From Pseudomicrostroma phylloplanum (taxonomy: Eukaryota; Basidiomycota; Exobasidiomycetes; Microstromatales), in assembly GCA_039545275.1 (NCBI GenBank), contig BCHS01000007.1:310001-374000 (forward strand): 64,000 bases of DNA, in the 5' to 3' direction. The notes below the pieces were generated by a model that made no database searches, was not told the DNA's origin, and saw only the letters and a list, made by a program, of their open reading frames with translations. The translations under genes and the position numbers were made by a program. Within the stretch, counting starts at the first letter, position 1. The number at the start of each line of letters is the position of its first letter. This document shows positions 10,972-22,800 of the stretch, in pieces.

Positions 10972-13737
10972 ATGGTAGGCGTTTCTCGGAGCATGTCAGC
11001 CATCCCGCCAGAAGAGCTGCCCATCCTTGAGTCACTGATCAATATCAGGAACCGCCTCACGGCTCTCAAGAAGAACTCTTCCGATTACATCCGCGCTCAA
11101 GATGTTCAGAACCTGTATCAAGCAGTGATCAAGCAAGGTGAGTCGGCGCACCCATCTCTCGTGCTTAGCCACAGGAAGCCTGATGTCCGTCCGTCCATCC
11201 TCCGCCTTCTTCTCTCCTCACTTTCCTAAAAGTGTCCAAGCTGAACAGCATAAGAGATGAGAGGGACTCAAACGAAGGCATACGCCAAGCTCCGTCCGCT
11301 GCTTCCGGGGTGGCAGGAGACGTACAGGATCCTCTCTCTCCTTCCGCCAAAGCATCCTCTTCTTCCGCTCCCACTAGTACGAACCCTCTTCGCCCGGAGG
11401 TCGAATCGTCTGCCATACAAACCAACAGGGTGGATACCACTCTTCAGGATGTCTTCAGTCTACTCAGCCTCTTCTTCCTCACCATCGGAAAGAGCAGAGA
11501 GACGCCAGCAACCTTCAGCCAGCTGGGAAGCATGAAGGTGAGGGGCGGAAGCGCCTGGTCTCCGCTCACGTCTATTATACCCTCTTGCTGACCGTCTTCT
11601 ATCAACGTGGATCCATTGTAGCAATTGCTGGACCATCTCGCTGAATCAGGAGTGAGTGACCGACCTGCTTGGCGATCGTTGCTGCCCACGTACTGCGACT
11701 GTTCTGATCAAATATCTGCCAATCACCACAGATATATACCGAGACTGACCTTCAGCCTTTCGCAAAGCGCCTGTCGGAGCTGCGAGAGATCATTCGAAGG
11801 GACACAGAACAAGGCAAGCATCCCACGCAGCTAACAAAACTCATGATGCGCAAATTAGAAGGTTGCGAGAAAGTCCTTCAGCAGCTACAAGGTACCTTGT
11901 CCGTACTTTCCGTTGAGCTAGTGCCTATTCATCAGAAGCTCGTCTCGATCAGAAGGCAGATAGCAGCCGCTGCCGCCAAGTTAAAGCCAGCGAGGGGAGA
12001 AATTCGCAAATTGCAAGACGAGCTCAGAGCCATCGACTCGAAGAGGGTTGATGGCAAGTTTCTGGGACCAGGAGGCTCTTCGGTACCTGCAGGTCAAGCC
12101 ATCCTGGTCGGTCTTCTCGAGGAATGCTTCGAGATCTGTCACGACGCAATCATCCGCAACGACGAGGTTCCGATGACGCTCCAACCAATTTACGATCGAC
12201 TCACAGAGATCAAATCGCAGCTCGAGCATCTTGTCTTGACGCACCGGTGGACCCTGCGCGAAACCGACCTCTGGAATTATCAAGTAACCCTGAAGGAGAT
12301 CGACCGATTGAGAGTCGATGGCAAGTTCGTGGACGCAGAGGGAAAACAACCGGAAGGCCAGCTGGTGAGTCAGCCCAGCGCTTAGCTAGAAGATGGAAAT
12401 CTAATCTTGAGGCACCTCTTTCCCTCCTGCAACAGGTCCTGCTGTATCTATTGAGGCGATGCTATGGTCTCGTGTATCGTCTTGTGGCGAGCAGCGAGCC
12501 GATCAGCGAAGAACTGATGCCAATTTCGAACAAGTTGTGAGTTTTGAGCTCTTTGACCGTCCTGGGGAACCTTTCGTATCTGACCGCCATTGTTCACTCT
12601 GTCAGATCAACTGTGTCTAAGTGTCTCAAGGAGGTGTCCAAATACGGCGGCCCCTTTACGATGCGCGACTTGTACCCCTATCGTCTGGCTCTCCATCAAA
12701 TCGACAACATGAAGTCTCCGGTCCTCGACAAGGATGGCAACGACACCGGCGTGAAGAAGTGGTTGGGGAGGGATGGCTCTGTACCAGAAGGGCAGGCAAT
12801 TCTGAGAGCTCAATTCGAAGAAGTCGAGCAAACAATCAACGAGAGTGAGTACGGAGACCCAGAAGAGGAAGAAGTGCCCATAAATGAAGCCGTAGCCTAC
12901 ACTCTCACAGTGCTCAACCGCGAGGAAGATTCTGACGATGAAGAGGACGACTACAATGGCGCAGTGTCCGATGAAGACTGGCAGTCTGGTGACTCAGGCT
13001 CGTTCTCAGACGAAGCTGAAGACTCTGCCTCTGAGTCAGAGGCGGCTGCTAGCGGTTTTCCGTCTCGGGAACTTTCTTTGCCCGGTAGCCCAACAGGCAC
13101 GGATATCCGCCCTCAAGCGACATTGAGTGTTGCAAGCGCTTTGCAGGGAGTCGGCCGCGGGCTGCCAACGCCAACAAGCCCACCTACCGGCTCTCCCAGC
13201 CTTCTCAGACCTGAGAATGGCACAGCCAGCATTACGGCTTTGGACATGCCGCCGTCCGTTACCGCACCCACCCCTGCCAGCCTGTTGAATGCCTCGGACC
13301 CGCTCCCTCCGGGAGCTGCAACCTTGGCGGTTCCAACGCCTGCCCAGAACTCCTTGACCGCTGCTGCCGTCTCCTTGGAAGCGATGAATCCTGCACATCC
13401 GCCCATCGGTGGACCGTCATCGCCTCTTCCTCCCCAGGATTTGGCCCCAGCTAGACATGCGGGTCCTCTAATGCCTGCGGGCACAACAGGTTCAGGATCA
13501 ACATCTCCCAGCCAGAGCGCAGACTCCACGACCTCGCAACCTGTCCATCCATCAAGCAACGCGATGGCGGCCGGGCCGACCTCTCATGCTCGCGAAGGGT
13601 TTCCCGCACAGACTACAGCCTGTCATCATTCTATTGACGGTGTTGGCTTCGGGTCATCGCCGGGGTCGACCGACATGGCAAGCAAAGAGGACATTGCTCA
13701 GCAACTAAAGGCGAAGTTGGCATTGGAGGAGTCATGA
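10972..13737 (+). CDS. DUF2408 family protein
   Basis: Six exons, 10972-11137, 11233-11537, 11622-11651, 11732-12364, 12436-12536 and 12606-13737, give 788 residues; all five introns keep frame and have good GTGAGN donors. The N-terminal part is helical and conserved. It has a repeated module in which a helix is followed by (V/K)DGKF...G..(V/E)P.GQ: SKRVDGKFLGPGGSSVPAGQ, LRVDGKFVDAEGKQPEGQ and KKWLGRDGSVPEGQ. These are hallmarks of the fungal DUF2408 family (yeast Cub1/YPL260W relatives), whose molecular role is poorly known. After about residue 520 there is an acidic stretch and then a long Pro/Ser/Ala-rich disordered tail. The third exon is only 30 nt. The start could also be the internal ATG at 10993. 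Confidence 0.85.
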
Positions 13738-13938
13738 CTTCCGGAGACGATCTAGCAGGCTCATCGGCGGCGAGGATGATGTTCCGGGCTTCTGATGAAT
13801 TTCAAATTGTAATGTCATCCACCTACGTCTCACCTCTCACCCAGCAATAGCAACATCGCTGTTCAGTGCGGTACGGCTTTCGAAAAATTGCATGTATTCA
13901 GCAGCATCCCGAACATTTGTCGCTCCTCTGCTTTCGAG

Positions 13939-16900
13939 CTACAATGAGCCGGAGAGTACAGTCGGCGTGAGAGTGGGGGTGCCCATCTTGCTCACCTGCC
14001 CGTCCCCGGCTCCGGCAGCAGCAGCGACAGGCGGTCTCCAATTGAACCTCTTTCCCGCTTCGTACAGGTCTTCCATCACGTCCTCCAGCCTTCCGTCCCG
14101 TTGGAACGTCTCATAGATCCTGTAAAGGTGTAGAGCGGCACGAGCGTCCTCGATCGAGTCGTGCCCATGTATGACTCCAGTCCCGCCTCCTTCGCCCGCC
14201 TTTTCTGCACCGGTACCTTGGATGTCTTCCTTGAGGAGGAACCAGCTCAGGAACCGCAAAGAGAGTTTGCGTGCCTGCAGAGCTGACGAGTACAGATCGA
14301 CCGTGTCGATGACCTGATTGGGAGGCACGTGAATGTTGATGATTCTGAAGTCCTTTTTGAGTCCATGCCCAATGAAGACGCATCCCAGATCTACCAGCAG
14401 CCTCAGCTTCTTGTACGCAAGCTTCTGCGGGATGACGGTGTGCCTCGACTTGGCCGGGTCAAGATCACCATCGACGATTCCTGAGAATTGGGTGAGGTAG
14501 TCGAAGATCCTCTCCCGTGTGACGATGTGGTCATCGATGAATGGCTCACACTCCTTTGGCCCTTGACCGCGCAACACCGATACTCGAGCCAGAGACATTG
14601 TTGTCGGTCTGATCAGCGATCGGGTACCGGACGAAGACAGCTCGAGCTCTTCGGGGTTGAGAGCGACAAACTCGGCGTCGATTGCTACCAGGTCGCCAGG
14701 GGAAGGGATCTCATCGGTGGTCAAGACTTGATGGCGAACACTCTTTGGGTCACGGTGTAGTGAGACATTGAGATCCTCGGTGAGCACCGGCAGATCCTTC
14801 TCCCAAGGGATTGAGGCGATGTCGATGACTTGAGTGTCCACCCGCTCGTAGAAGACCACGGCAGGGATGCGCCATGTCGCTGCAGGGAAGCTTAGAGCCT
14901 CTGCTTCCGAAATGGGCCGGACTAGGAAGTCGTTGTACAGATACCATGTAGCAGACTCTGACGGTTCGCCGGCAGCTGATGAAGTATCAGGTACTGTGGA
15001 TCGAAAGGAAGGCAAAATCGCTGAGTCTAGGTGGACAAAACAGTCCGCGCCGAGTGTGCTCACCTCGTGCAACCGAGACTAGATGCGCCGCTTCCTTGGG
15101 CGCCTGAATCTGTGTCACCATCGACTGTTGGATCAAGAAAGCCCAAACGTCAGCTCGAGACAACCACCAATGCCTTCCGTACTTTTCTTGGTACTGACCT
15201 TGAGCTGATAGATTGCCGAACCCTCAGGAGCTGTCGCACCATCCCGCAGCTCCATGATCGTCGGCTGCCCTCCGTCGACCTCCGCCGACTTGATGCTCAG
15301 CCTGAAAGGCAGGTACGTCTGTTTCTCTTTGGTTTTGCCGCTCCCAATGGACTTGTCAATCCAGAGACTCATCTGCTCCTCTGTGATGATGTTGGCGTTA
15401 ACGCTCAGAACTTGAGGCAGCTTGCTCGTCTCGACTAGTTGTCTCCTTGTGCGGATGCTGGCCCCGGTACTACTGCAGAACTTGCAGGTGGTCTTGGTGA
15501 CGCTTTCCCTCACCAGCGATGCCTTGAGCACCGAGGCAAAGTCGGAAGGGATGACTGGCTCATTCGAGAGCGATTTGCGTGGATAGACTAGGTCGATGAC
15601 GAGTGCTTTGGAGGGCCTCGACACTACTTGTCCGCAGGAGAGACAGACCGAGTCGACGCGAGTGGTGGGCGCGAGAGCATCTTCCATAAGCCCAGGCGGA
15701 ACGGACATCTTCCCACTGTCGACTTGTGATGCGACCGCCATCTCGGCCCAAGATGAGGCTGCCGAATCCAGTAGGAAACGGTTGACCGTCTGGATCAGAT
15801 TAGCATAAGCCACATCCGAGATATGCGACGAGGATGGGGACAAAGCGTCGTGATCCATGAGCCCCAAAGAGACAGCTAGAGAAACACGCGTCAGAGCAGA
15901 GCGTCAGCAATGTATCTTCGACATCGTCCCCTTCGGGTTTCCATGTGTCTCACCCTTTCCGCTTTTCGCAAATGCCCGCAAGAGATTCGTCGCCTGGCAG
16001 TTGGCGCCCTTTGCATCCCTTAGCATCATGAAGAGGAACGCAAGCTCGCAGAGAAGACAGTCGTCTCTTGCGCATCTTGCCTTGCCGCCAGACATGGTGT
16101 GAATCTCAGCGAGGGATCTTAACATCGGAAGTTGGTAGAGGCATTGTAACAATGAGTTGAGGTAGCAGTTGGCGATGTGTGTCTCGAGACCCGACTGATT
16201 CGTTTTGTTGTAGAATCTACAGAGAGGAGAAGCGTCAGAAAGCAGATCCCGACTTGTCGAGTCTCGCATCAGTGACTCACTCGAAGTCGAAGTCCTCTAC
16301 CCCGAACTTGCTGTAAACAATGTCCTTCTTCCGCCAGTACTGCGGAGGTCCCCCTCCGAGCTCTTCGACGGCTTCCTCCTCAGCCTCTCCATCTGCCAAG
16401 CCACCTTGATTGCGCTGCTGTGCCTTGATCTTCTCGCTGCGGAACATCGGTGTACGCAGCCCCAAGACCCGTGACTCGCCCCGGGCTGCAGAGCCGGAGC
16501 CAGCCTGTAGAGCAGAGCCCCTACCCGGAGGAGGCGGAAAGCCTTTGCCGGTGACTTTCGCAACGTTTCGTCTTCCTCGCAGATGCCTGGGCAGAGGACC
16601 AAAGTGGAGGCCATCCACAGCTCGTACGGAGCTCAGTACGCCGGCATCGACCTTGGGGGGAAAAGGGTTGAACAATGGGGAGCTCTGGGCGGCATAGTGC
16701 TCGAAGGGGAAGACAGAGAGCAGAGGCGCATCGTAGTGCGGAAGTCCTATTGAGGATAAAGATGTCTCTGCTGTCCAGTCAATTGCCTTCCTTGTCTCCG
16801 CCTCAGCCGGCAGCTCGAGAGGCTGCGAGCTGTACAAGTTGAACTTGGGAGTGCTGCTGATTGTCTCTGGGTGATTGAGAGCAGCAGCCGCCTCTGAGGT

Positions 16901-18084
16901 GGACCATAACCTGACACTGCCGTCTCCTTCACCAAAGGCAATGTACTCTGCCGAGGGAGCTATACTGAGAGACTTGAGGGAAGAGTTGGAGCCTGCAATG
17001 TTCATCTGATAGAAGCTAGCCTCTCCTGGATTGTTCATGTCGACGATCTGCCACGCTCCTGTCGGCGCTGCGACTACGACTGTGGAGCTGAGCCGAGGAT
17101 GAATGTCTAGTAGCGCAGGGCCTCCTGGGGCCGCAAAAGGTATAGGGACCATTGCTCGCATTGACCGCAGGTCGTGGACTATGATGAGGCAGACTGATCA
17201 GCAAGCAGACTTCGACCTGCCCAGCACTTCAGCTCGGCCAGCTTCTCACCTTTGATCAGCGGCTCTGGCACCGGATGACCTAGCCTCATTGTCCACCCGA
17301 CACTCCACACCAGACTACCTTCGCTCTTCAAATCTATCACCCCTCCAGGATGAGCGTGCAGCCGGTGCTGTATCTCCAGGCTTCTCGGGTCTCTGCATTG
17401 AATATGACCACCCGGAGTCGAGCTGAGCAGATACTTCTGCGACTTTCTTACTTGCAGGATAGGTCCTCCTGCGCTACTCTTCCTCGTGACTTGACCGCCC
17501 ACATGCCTGTTGATGCTGAAGACCTGTTGGTCTCTTTCCAATGAGGTGGATCCAGATACGATGAGCTCCGAGGTGGAGTGCGCAGGGGAAGCGCAGATGC
17601 TGCCGAGTGATAGGGAAGGATGACCCATTGCCGTCACGTCCTGACTCCATTTAGCCAGGCCCTTTCGGCTGGCACAGTGTACCCCGCCTGGGGTGACAGA
17701 GTAGATGAACCCAGAGTCATTGTAGATTTCAGCTATACCGCTCCGCACATTCGCATGATGTTGATGTGACAAGCTGGGAGTCTTCTTCCAGCTGGTCTGC
17801 AGCTTTCGTTGTCCAAGAGGCGCGTCCTCATCTCCGGCCCCCTTTGAGGCAGCAACGGTCTGCCGAACGTCTGCTCTCCAGGCGGTGTACCTCCCCAAAG
17901 CAGGGCCATACCAGCTGTTTACACCCCCATTGGAGTTACCAGTGAGCAGCAGCTCGGCAGAGGTATCAAAGGCAACAACGTTGACTGCCGGCGAGGGAGG
18001 CGGAAGGGCTCCGAGGTACGCGGGCGGTTGCGGCGGGGGTACGGCGAGGATGTGAGCAATCTCGTGCCATGATGAGGACGACAT
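13939..18084 (-). CDS. PAN2: PAN2, catalytic subunit of the PAN2-PAN3 poly(A) nuclease
   Basis: Six exons, 18084-17250, 17178-16281, 16216-15954, 15875-15199, 15124-15064 and 14993-13939, give 1262 residues, a normal PAN2 length. The order is classical. It starts with an N-terminal WD40-type region, then the PAN3-binding linker. The pseudo-ubiquitin-hydrolase domain follows, starting near TNQSGLETHIANCYLNSLLQ with Ala in place of the catalytic Cys, as in PAN2. The C-terminal DEDD exonuclease is recognised by IDAEFVAL near residue 1017, GHGLKKDFRIIN and the HDSIEDA box. The enzyme trims mRNA poly(A) tails in the cytoplasm. For the last intron two acceptors keep frame; the one at 14994 was preferred because it gives a 70-nt intron like its neighbours instead of 37 nt. 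Confidence 0.93.
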
Positions 18085-18432
18085 GGCGTCTCGGGCACGA
18101 GGGGCAGGAGACGTCTACCCTGCTTCACTCTTAGACGAATGGCGTACAGGGGTAGGGAAAGGAGTTGTGAGGATCACCGTGAGGATGACAGTGGTACGCT
18201 GGATTCTGATTGGGCCACGATCTTCGGGCAATTGAGGCGGAAGCAGCCAGGCGCGACCAGGCGGGTGATCCATGCGAGGCGCAACAGCCACACCCGAGAC
18301 GAGGGAGGCGGAGGGAGATGACGATTCCATTCTTTACATTGCACAGCGGGAAATGAGGACACGATTGGTCTGACGCTTCCCCATTCACCTTCTCTTCTGT
18401 CACTTGCGGTACTCAGAAGAACACCCCACGCT

Positions 18433-19416
18433 TTACTCCTTTGGCATCTCCGCAATCCAGTCGCGGTTGGCCAGAACATTCTGCACAATGGGTCCCTCTG
18501 TCGGTGACTTGAGTCCAGCGACAAAGGCGTCCCTCTCCAGCAGCCGGTCAAGCCATTTGTTGACGCTGTCGGGTACTTCGCTGCGAGGAATGCCTGCAAA
18601 TCCATGGGCAAAGACCCAACTTGCCGTTTTAATGTCGGCCAGGGTGTACTTGCCTCGGCCCTCCCCGACGAGGTAGTCGCGGTCCTTGAGGCGCAGGTCC
18701 AGGACACCATACAGTCGCTTCGTCTCGTTGATGTAGCGGTTCAAGGCGTAGGGAACGTAGTTGTTGCTGCCCACGCCTTGCATACGGAAGTGATTAGCTT
18801 GGCCTTGCATCGGTCCGATACCGCCATGAGCGAAGAACATCCACTGCAGGACTTCGTTCCTCAGGTCCTCCGCCTGAGGATTGCTGCTGGGCCAGGAGAG
18901 AGCATGGTCCGGGTCATACTTCTTCTCCAGGTAGAGGAGAATGGCAGAGGTCTCAAAGACGGCAAAGTCGCCATTGTTGGGGTCGACGAGGGCAGGGATA
19001 CGGCCTGCAGGACAATGGGCAAACAATGTCGGCTGGGCGGCGAAGGCTGTAACTCTCAGAGAGGGTCTGACTACTCACCATTGGGGTCTAGTATCAGTCG
19101 GGCGCGAAGAATAGATGCAACTTGAGATATCAGCACCAACGAAGTCCGCCTGCTATACCGGCCATGCTGCCTCTCACTCACTGATCTTGAGGAACCAGTC
19201 CTCCTTCTGCGTGTTCTTGCCAATGTCTATGGCCTTGTCCTCCCACTTGAGCTCTGGGTTGACCTTCTTGAGCTCCTCGAGAGCGATGGAAACGCTCCAG
19301 CCATTGGGCGTTGCGGCAGTGTAGAACTGTAGAGGCTGCATGGTGAGTCTGGATGTGGAAGTGGAAAAGCTTCGCAAGAGTGACGGGGTTGTACAGCGTA
19401 GGGACGAAAGAATCAT
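18433..19416 (-). CDS. Ure2-like glutathione S-transferase
   Basis: Three exons, 19416-19182, 19087-19079 (only 9 nt) and 19004-18433, give 271 residues. The N-terminal thioredoxin-fold domain contains FYTAATPNGWSVSIALEELK and, created by splicing through the microexon, KINPNGRIPALVDP, the conserved GSH-site loop of the Ure2p/YfcG-like class. It is followed by FETSAILLYLEKKYDP and an all-helical C-terminal domain with LADIKTASWVF. The first 25 residues are basic and Ser/Thr-rich, resembling a mitochondrial presequence. A second ATG (MQPLQFY, 19341) begins exactly at the domain, so both mitochondrial and cytosolic forms are possible. It probably conjugates or reduces electrophiles with glutathione. 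It starts 455 bp from the divergent VPS9 gene. Confidence 0.9.
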
Positions 19417-19871
19417 CGAGTGATGAGGAGTGGGAGAGGATGTCAAGCCCGGCTTTCGAAGCTCCGTTGCATCTGAGGGAAACTGCTCTTCCTAGGCAAC
19501 CGGACCACCTAGGCTACGAAGTGGAGGAGGATTATGAGCGAATCGCCGCCAGAGTCGAGGCGCCCGCGCGGTCGGACATGACATTTCCCACAAGTACGAC
19601 TGTCGACGACTGTGCCCTCAACAGTCGTAGAGAGGCCCTCGTGTGAGCATTCCAGGCAGCATTGCAACGATTCTGACAGCTGGATTTCCCAGGGTACTGG
19701 TGACATCGAGACTTGGCCAGGAGCGAGCCACGAGAAAGGCGCCTTGTCGTCCCTGCGATTCCGCTCCGAGGTGCAGCTTCGCCTCCACAGCCGACGCCCG
19801 TGCGCCGGCGGAGAAGTCCAAGTCCTTGGCAGCCACGCCTCCTCTTCCGTAGAGGCAAGTGGTAGGACACC

Positions 19872-22800
19872 ATGGCAGACGCACCCGAGCAAGGCCGCGG
19901 AGCACAGCCAACGCTCGGCGCTCACAATCGCTCGACTGCGGCGCCCTCGTCCTCTTCGCCATCACCAACATCACCCTCTCCACCCACCATCCCCCCTCGC
20001 CCAGTCATTGATGTCTCCGAGAGCGCAGCTGCTGCTCCCCCCGCCGCTGCCTTGACAGCTCCTTCTATTTCTCTCCTCACCCCGCGTCCGTCATCGCCTT
20101 CACCAACGGTCGCAATTGCGTCTGCGAGTCCTGACAACGTCACTGCCGCCAGCTCATCCGCTACCTTCCCTGCTGCAAAACTGAGCTATGTTCCTCGAAC
20201 TCCACGCTCCTCTTCGGCCATGGGCTCGTCACGTAGTAAAGATGGAGCCAGCAGCGCTCAGCAAGCGCTGCCTACGACGCAACAGCGAGCCTCACATTCG
20301 CCTACCTTGCCACCGTCTCACCCATCATCGACTGCTACCGCGCCTCCCCCAGACTCTGCCCCTCTCACTCAGTTGCTTGAGCGGTGTCAGCAGCTTGGTC
20401 TCGGCCCTGCCTCGCCCGGGTATGCACTGGTCAAGAAGCTGGCAGACTCTACCGAGCCAGAATGGAGAGCTCTCAACGCACTCCTGACTCAAGGACAGGC
20501 AACGCTTTTGCTGCCCGTGCAAGCCAAGTCATCCTCCTCCTCTTCAGTCAAGGAAGGAGACGCCGCTGTTCATGCTGCCCCTTCTTTGTCCTTTGCGCAG
20601 GATCACATCTTGTTGAGTCCATCCTCGTGCCCCACCTTGTCGTCGGATCCGCCCGAGAAAGGTCTTGCGACGCTCTCCGGACTCAGAGGATGCTTGCAGA
20701 CTGGCATGGATGTTGCAACCCGCTCCACTCAGGGGCAAGACTCTGATGATGCAGCAGCGCCTGCTGGTCTATTCATCAAGAGCTTCGTCAACCGCTCAGA
20801 TCGAGCCTGGGCGGATCAGCTCAGAAACGCCGCTGGCCGGAGGTGAGTACGGCTTTGGCCTCGGTCCTGAATGCTGCTACTTTCTTCACCGAGCTGACCT
20901 CTGCTTCCCACTCGCAGGCATCTCTTCTCCAGCCTATCCCCACTCCCAGCGGCATGCTGCTCCGACTATCCCTACCCCAACTACACCATTTTGTGCGAGT
21001 CAACCCTCGATTTCCCTCCACCTCGACACTCATCGGCACACAAACGTACGCCCTCTGGAATGGCAAACAGCATCGTCGCTCCGAACCTCGGCCTCGAAAG
21101 CTCAAGCCCAAGCCGTAGCGCGTCTTCTTCTGGTGCGTTTGCGCAGCTCTTTGGTGGAGGTGCCAGAGGCAACCGCAAGGGCCTGCCCACCTCTGTTCAT
21201 AATAAAACCTCGGATTCTACAGACGCCAATGCAGCAGCCGAGTCGTCGAGTGCAAGAGTGCAGGTATGGGTGATTGATAGGCCTCTACGCAGATCCCGTG
21301 CCGTCCGGGGTATGACTTACTCAGTACAAGCTCGCCTTCGCACGCAACTTGAGCGAGAGGCCGGTGTCCGTCCTGAAGTGGGAGAGGTCATCGGATCCTT
21401 CGCCGGAGCCTTCTATCCGCCAGTTGAGTCGTCCAGTCGCTCTACGGACTCACCCTCTCGAAGGGGAGTGCAGTTCGGCAGTGGAAGATTGCAGCTGCCG
21501 AGGACACCTCACTCTCCCAACACGCCGAAGGAGTGGCAGGCCACGGCCATGTTCTCTGCAGATTCGGATGAGGTATCCTCAAGCTACCAAGATGTCCTGG
21601 CTTCTGTGCACTCACAGCTGCGGGCAAGCCATGATTTGCCTCCGGAGGAAGCGCAGGAGGCGAAGGCCCTTGAGCAGATGGAGATCGTAGAGAGACTGCT
21701 CGTCGAGGAAGTATACGATCGGTGAGTCAAAGCTGTCCGTGTACATCAATCGGAAATGTATGCTGACTCATCACTTCCGATAGACTGCTATGCCCTCCCC
21801 AGTCTTTGGATCATCAAGCTGATGAGAACCTGGCGTCGAGAATCGCAGCTCTGAATATTCTAGGACTGGGTTGGGAAGGCCTGGGTCTCAGATTACCCTC
21901 TCCACAGGACCCCTCTTCAACCACGAAAGCAGACACAGCCGCTGATGCTACTAGTGAGCAATCTTTCGTCAAAGAGGGTCTTCAAAAGATCATGGATGAT
22001 TGCCATGAGGAGCTTGAGCAACTTCTTCAACGCGATCATATGGCTCCACGCAAGAAGCTTGAGGTGCTAGTGGGTATTCATCGCATCATTGTCGATGGTC
22101 TGAGCGAGCTGCCTCGTATCACCCTTCAGGAGGATGAGGCCGACCGCCGTGAAGACAGCTCAGAAGTCACGAGCAGCGAGCTGCAGCAGGCACTGGACCA
22201 GCCGGAAGCTACTCACAAGGCGCAGAACACATCTTCTGCAGATCTGATATTGCCCCTTCTGATCAGACTCATCGTCCTCGCCAACCCAACGGGTCTTGCA
22301 TCCCAGCTGATGTTCATACAGCGATACCGATACGACCCACTGCTCAAGAACGGAGAAGCTGCTTACTGCCTCATCAACTTTCAGGCAGCCATACAATTCA
22401 TTGAGCATGCTAAACCTTCCGAACTGGGCCTGGAAGATGGGACACTCCCAGACTTTCCCCAGCAGCTCGCACCGGGTGGCGCTCGAGAAGGCAATGAAAA
22501 GAGCGCTGCAATTGAGATGCTGCGAAGCGTTAGGAGGGGCGAGAGTGAGCATGAAGCCGACAACAGGACGGCTCCGCCGTTACCAATAGGTGGAAGGCTG
22601 AAGGGCTTGACAGGCGGTAAGCGCTTTGATTTCTGTACGACTTCGTCATGCTCTTTCTGACCCTCCTCCCCTTTACTACCAGTGGTCAATTCTTCTTTCT
22701 CTGTCCTCGGTCGAGTCATTGGCTCTGGAGCATCAGCAGGTATGGATGCATGGGACCGCTCTTCGAAGAACCTCGACACCGCTCGGGGGGTGGACGACAT

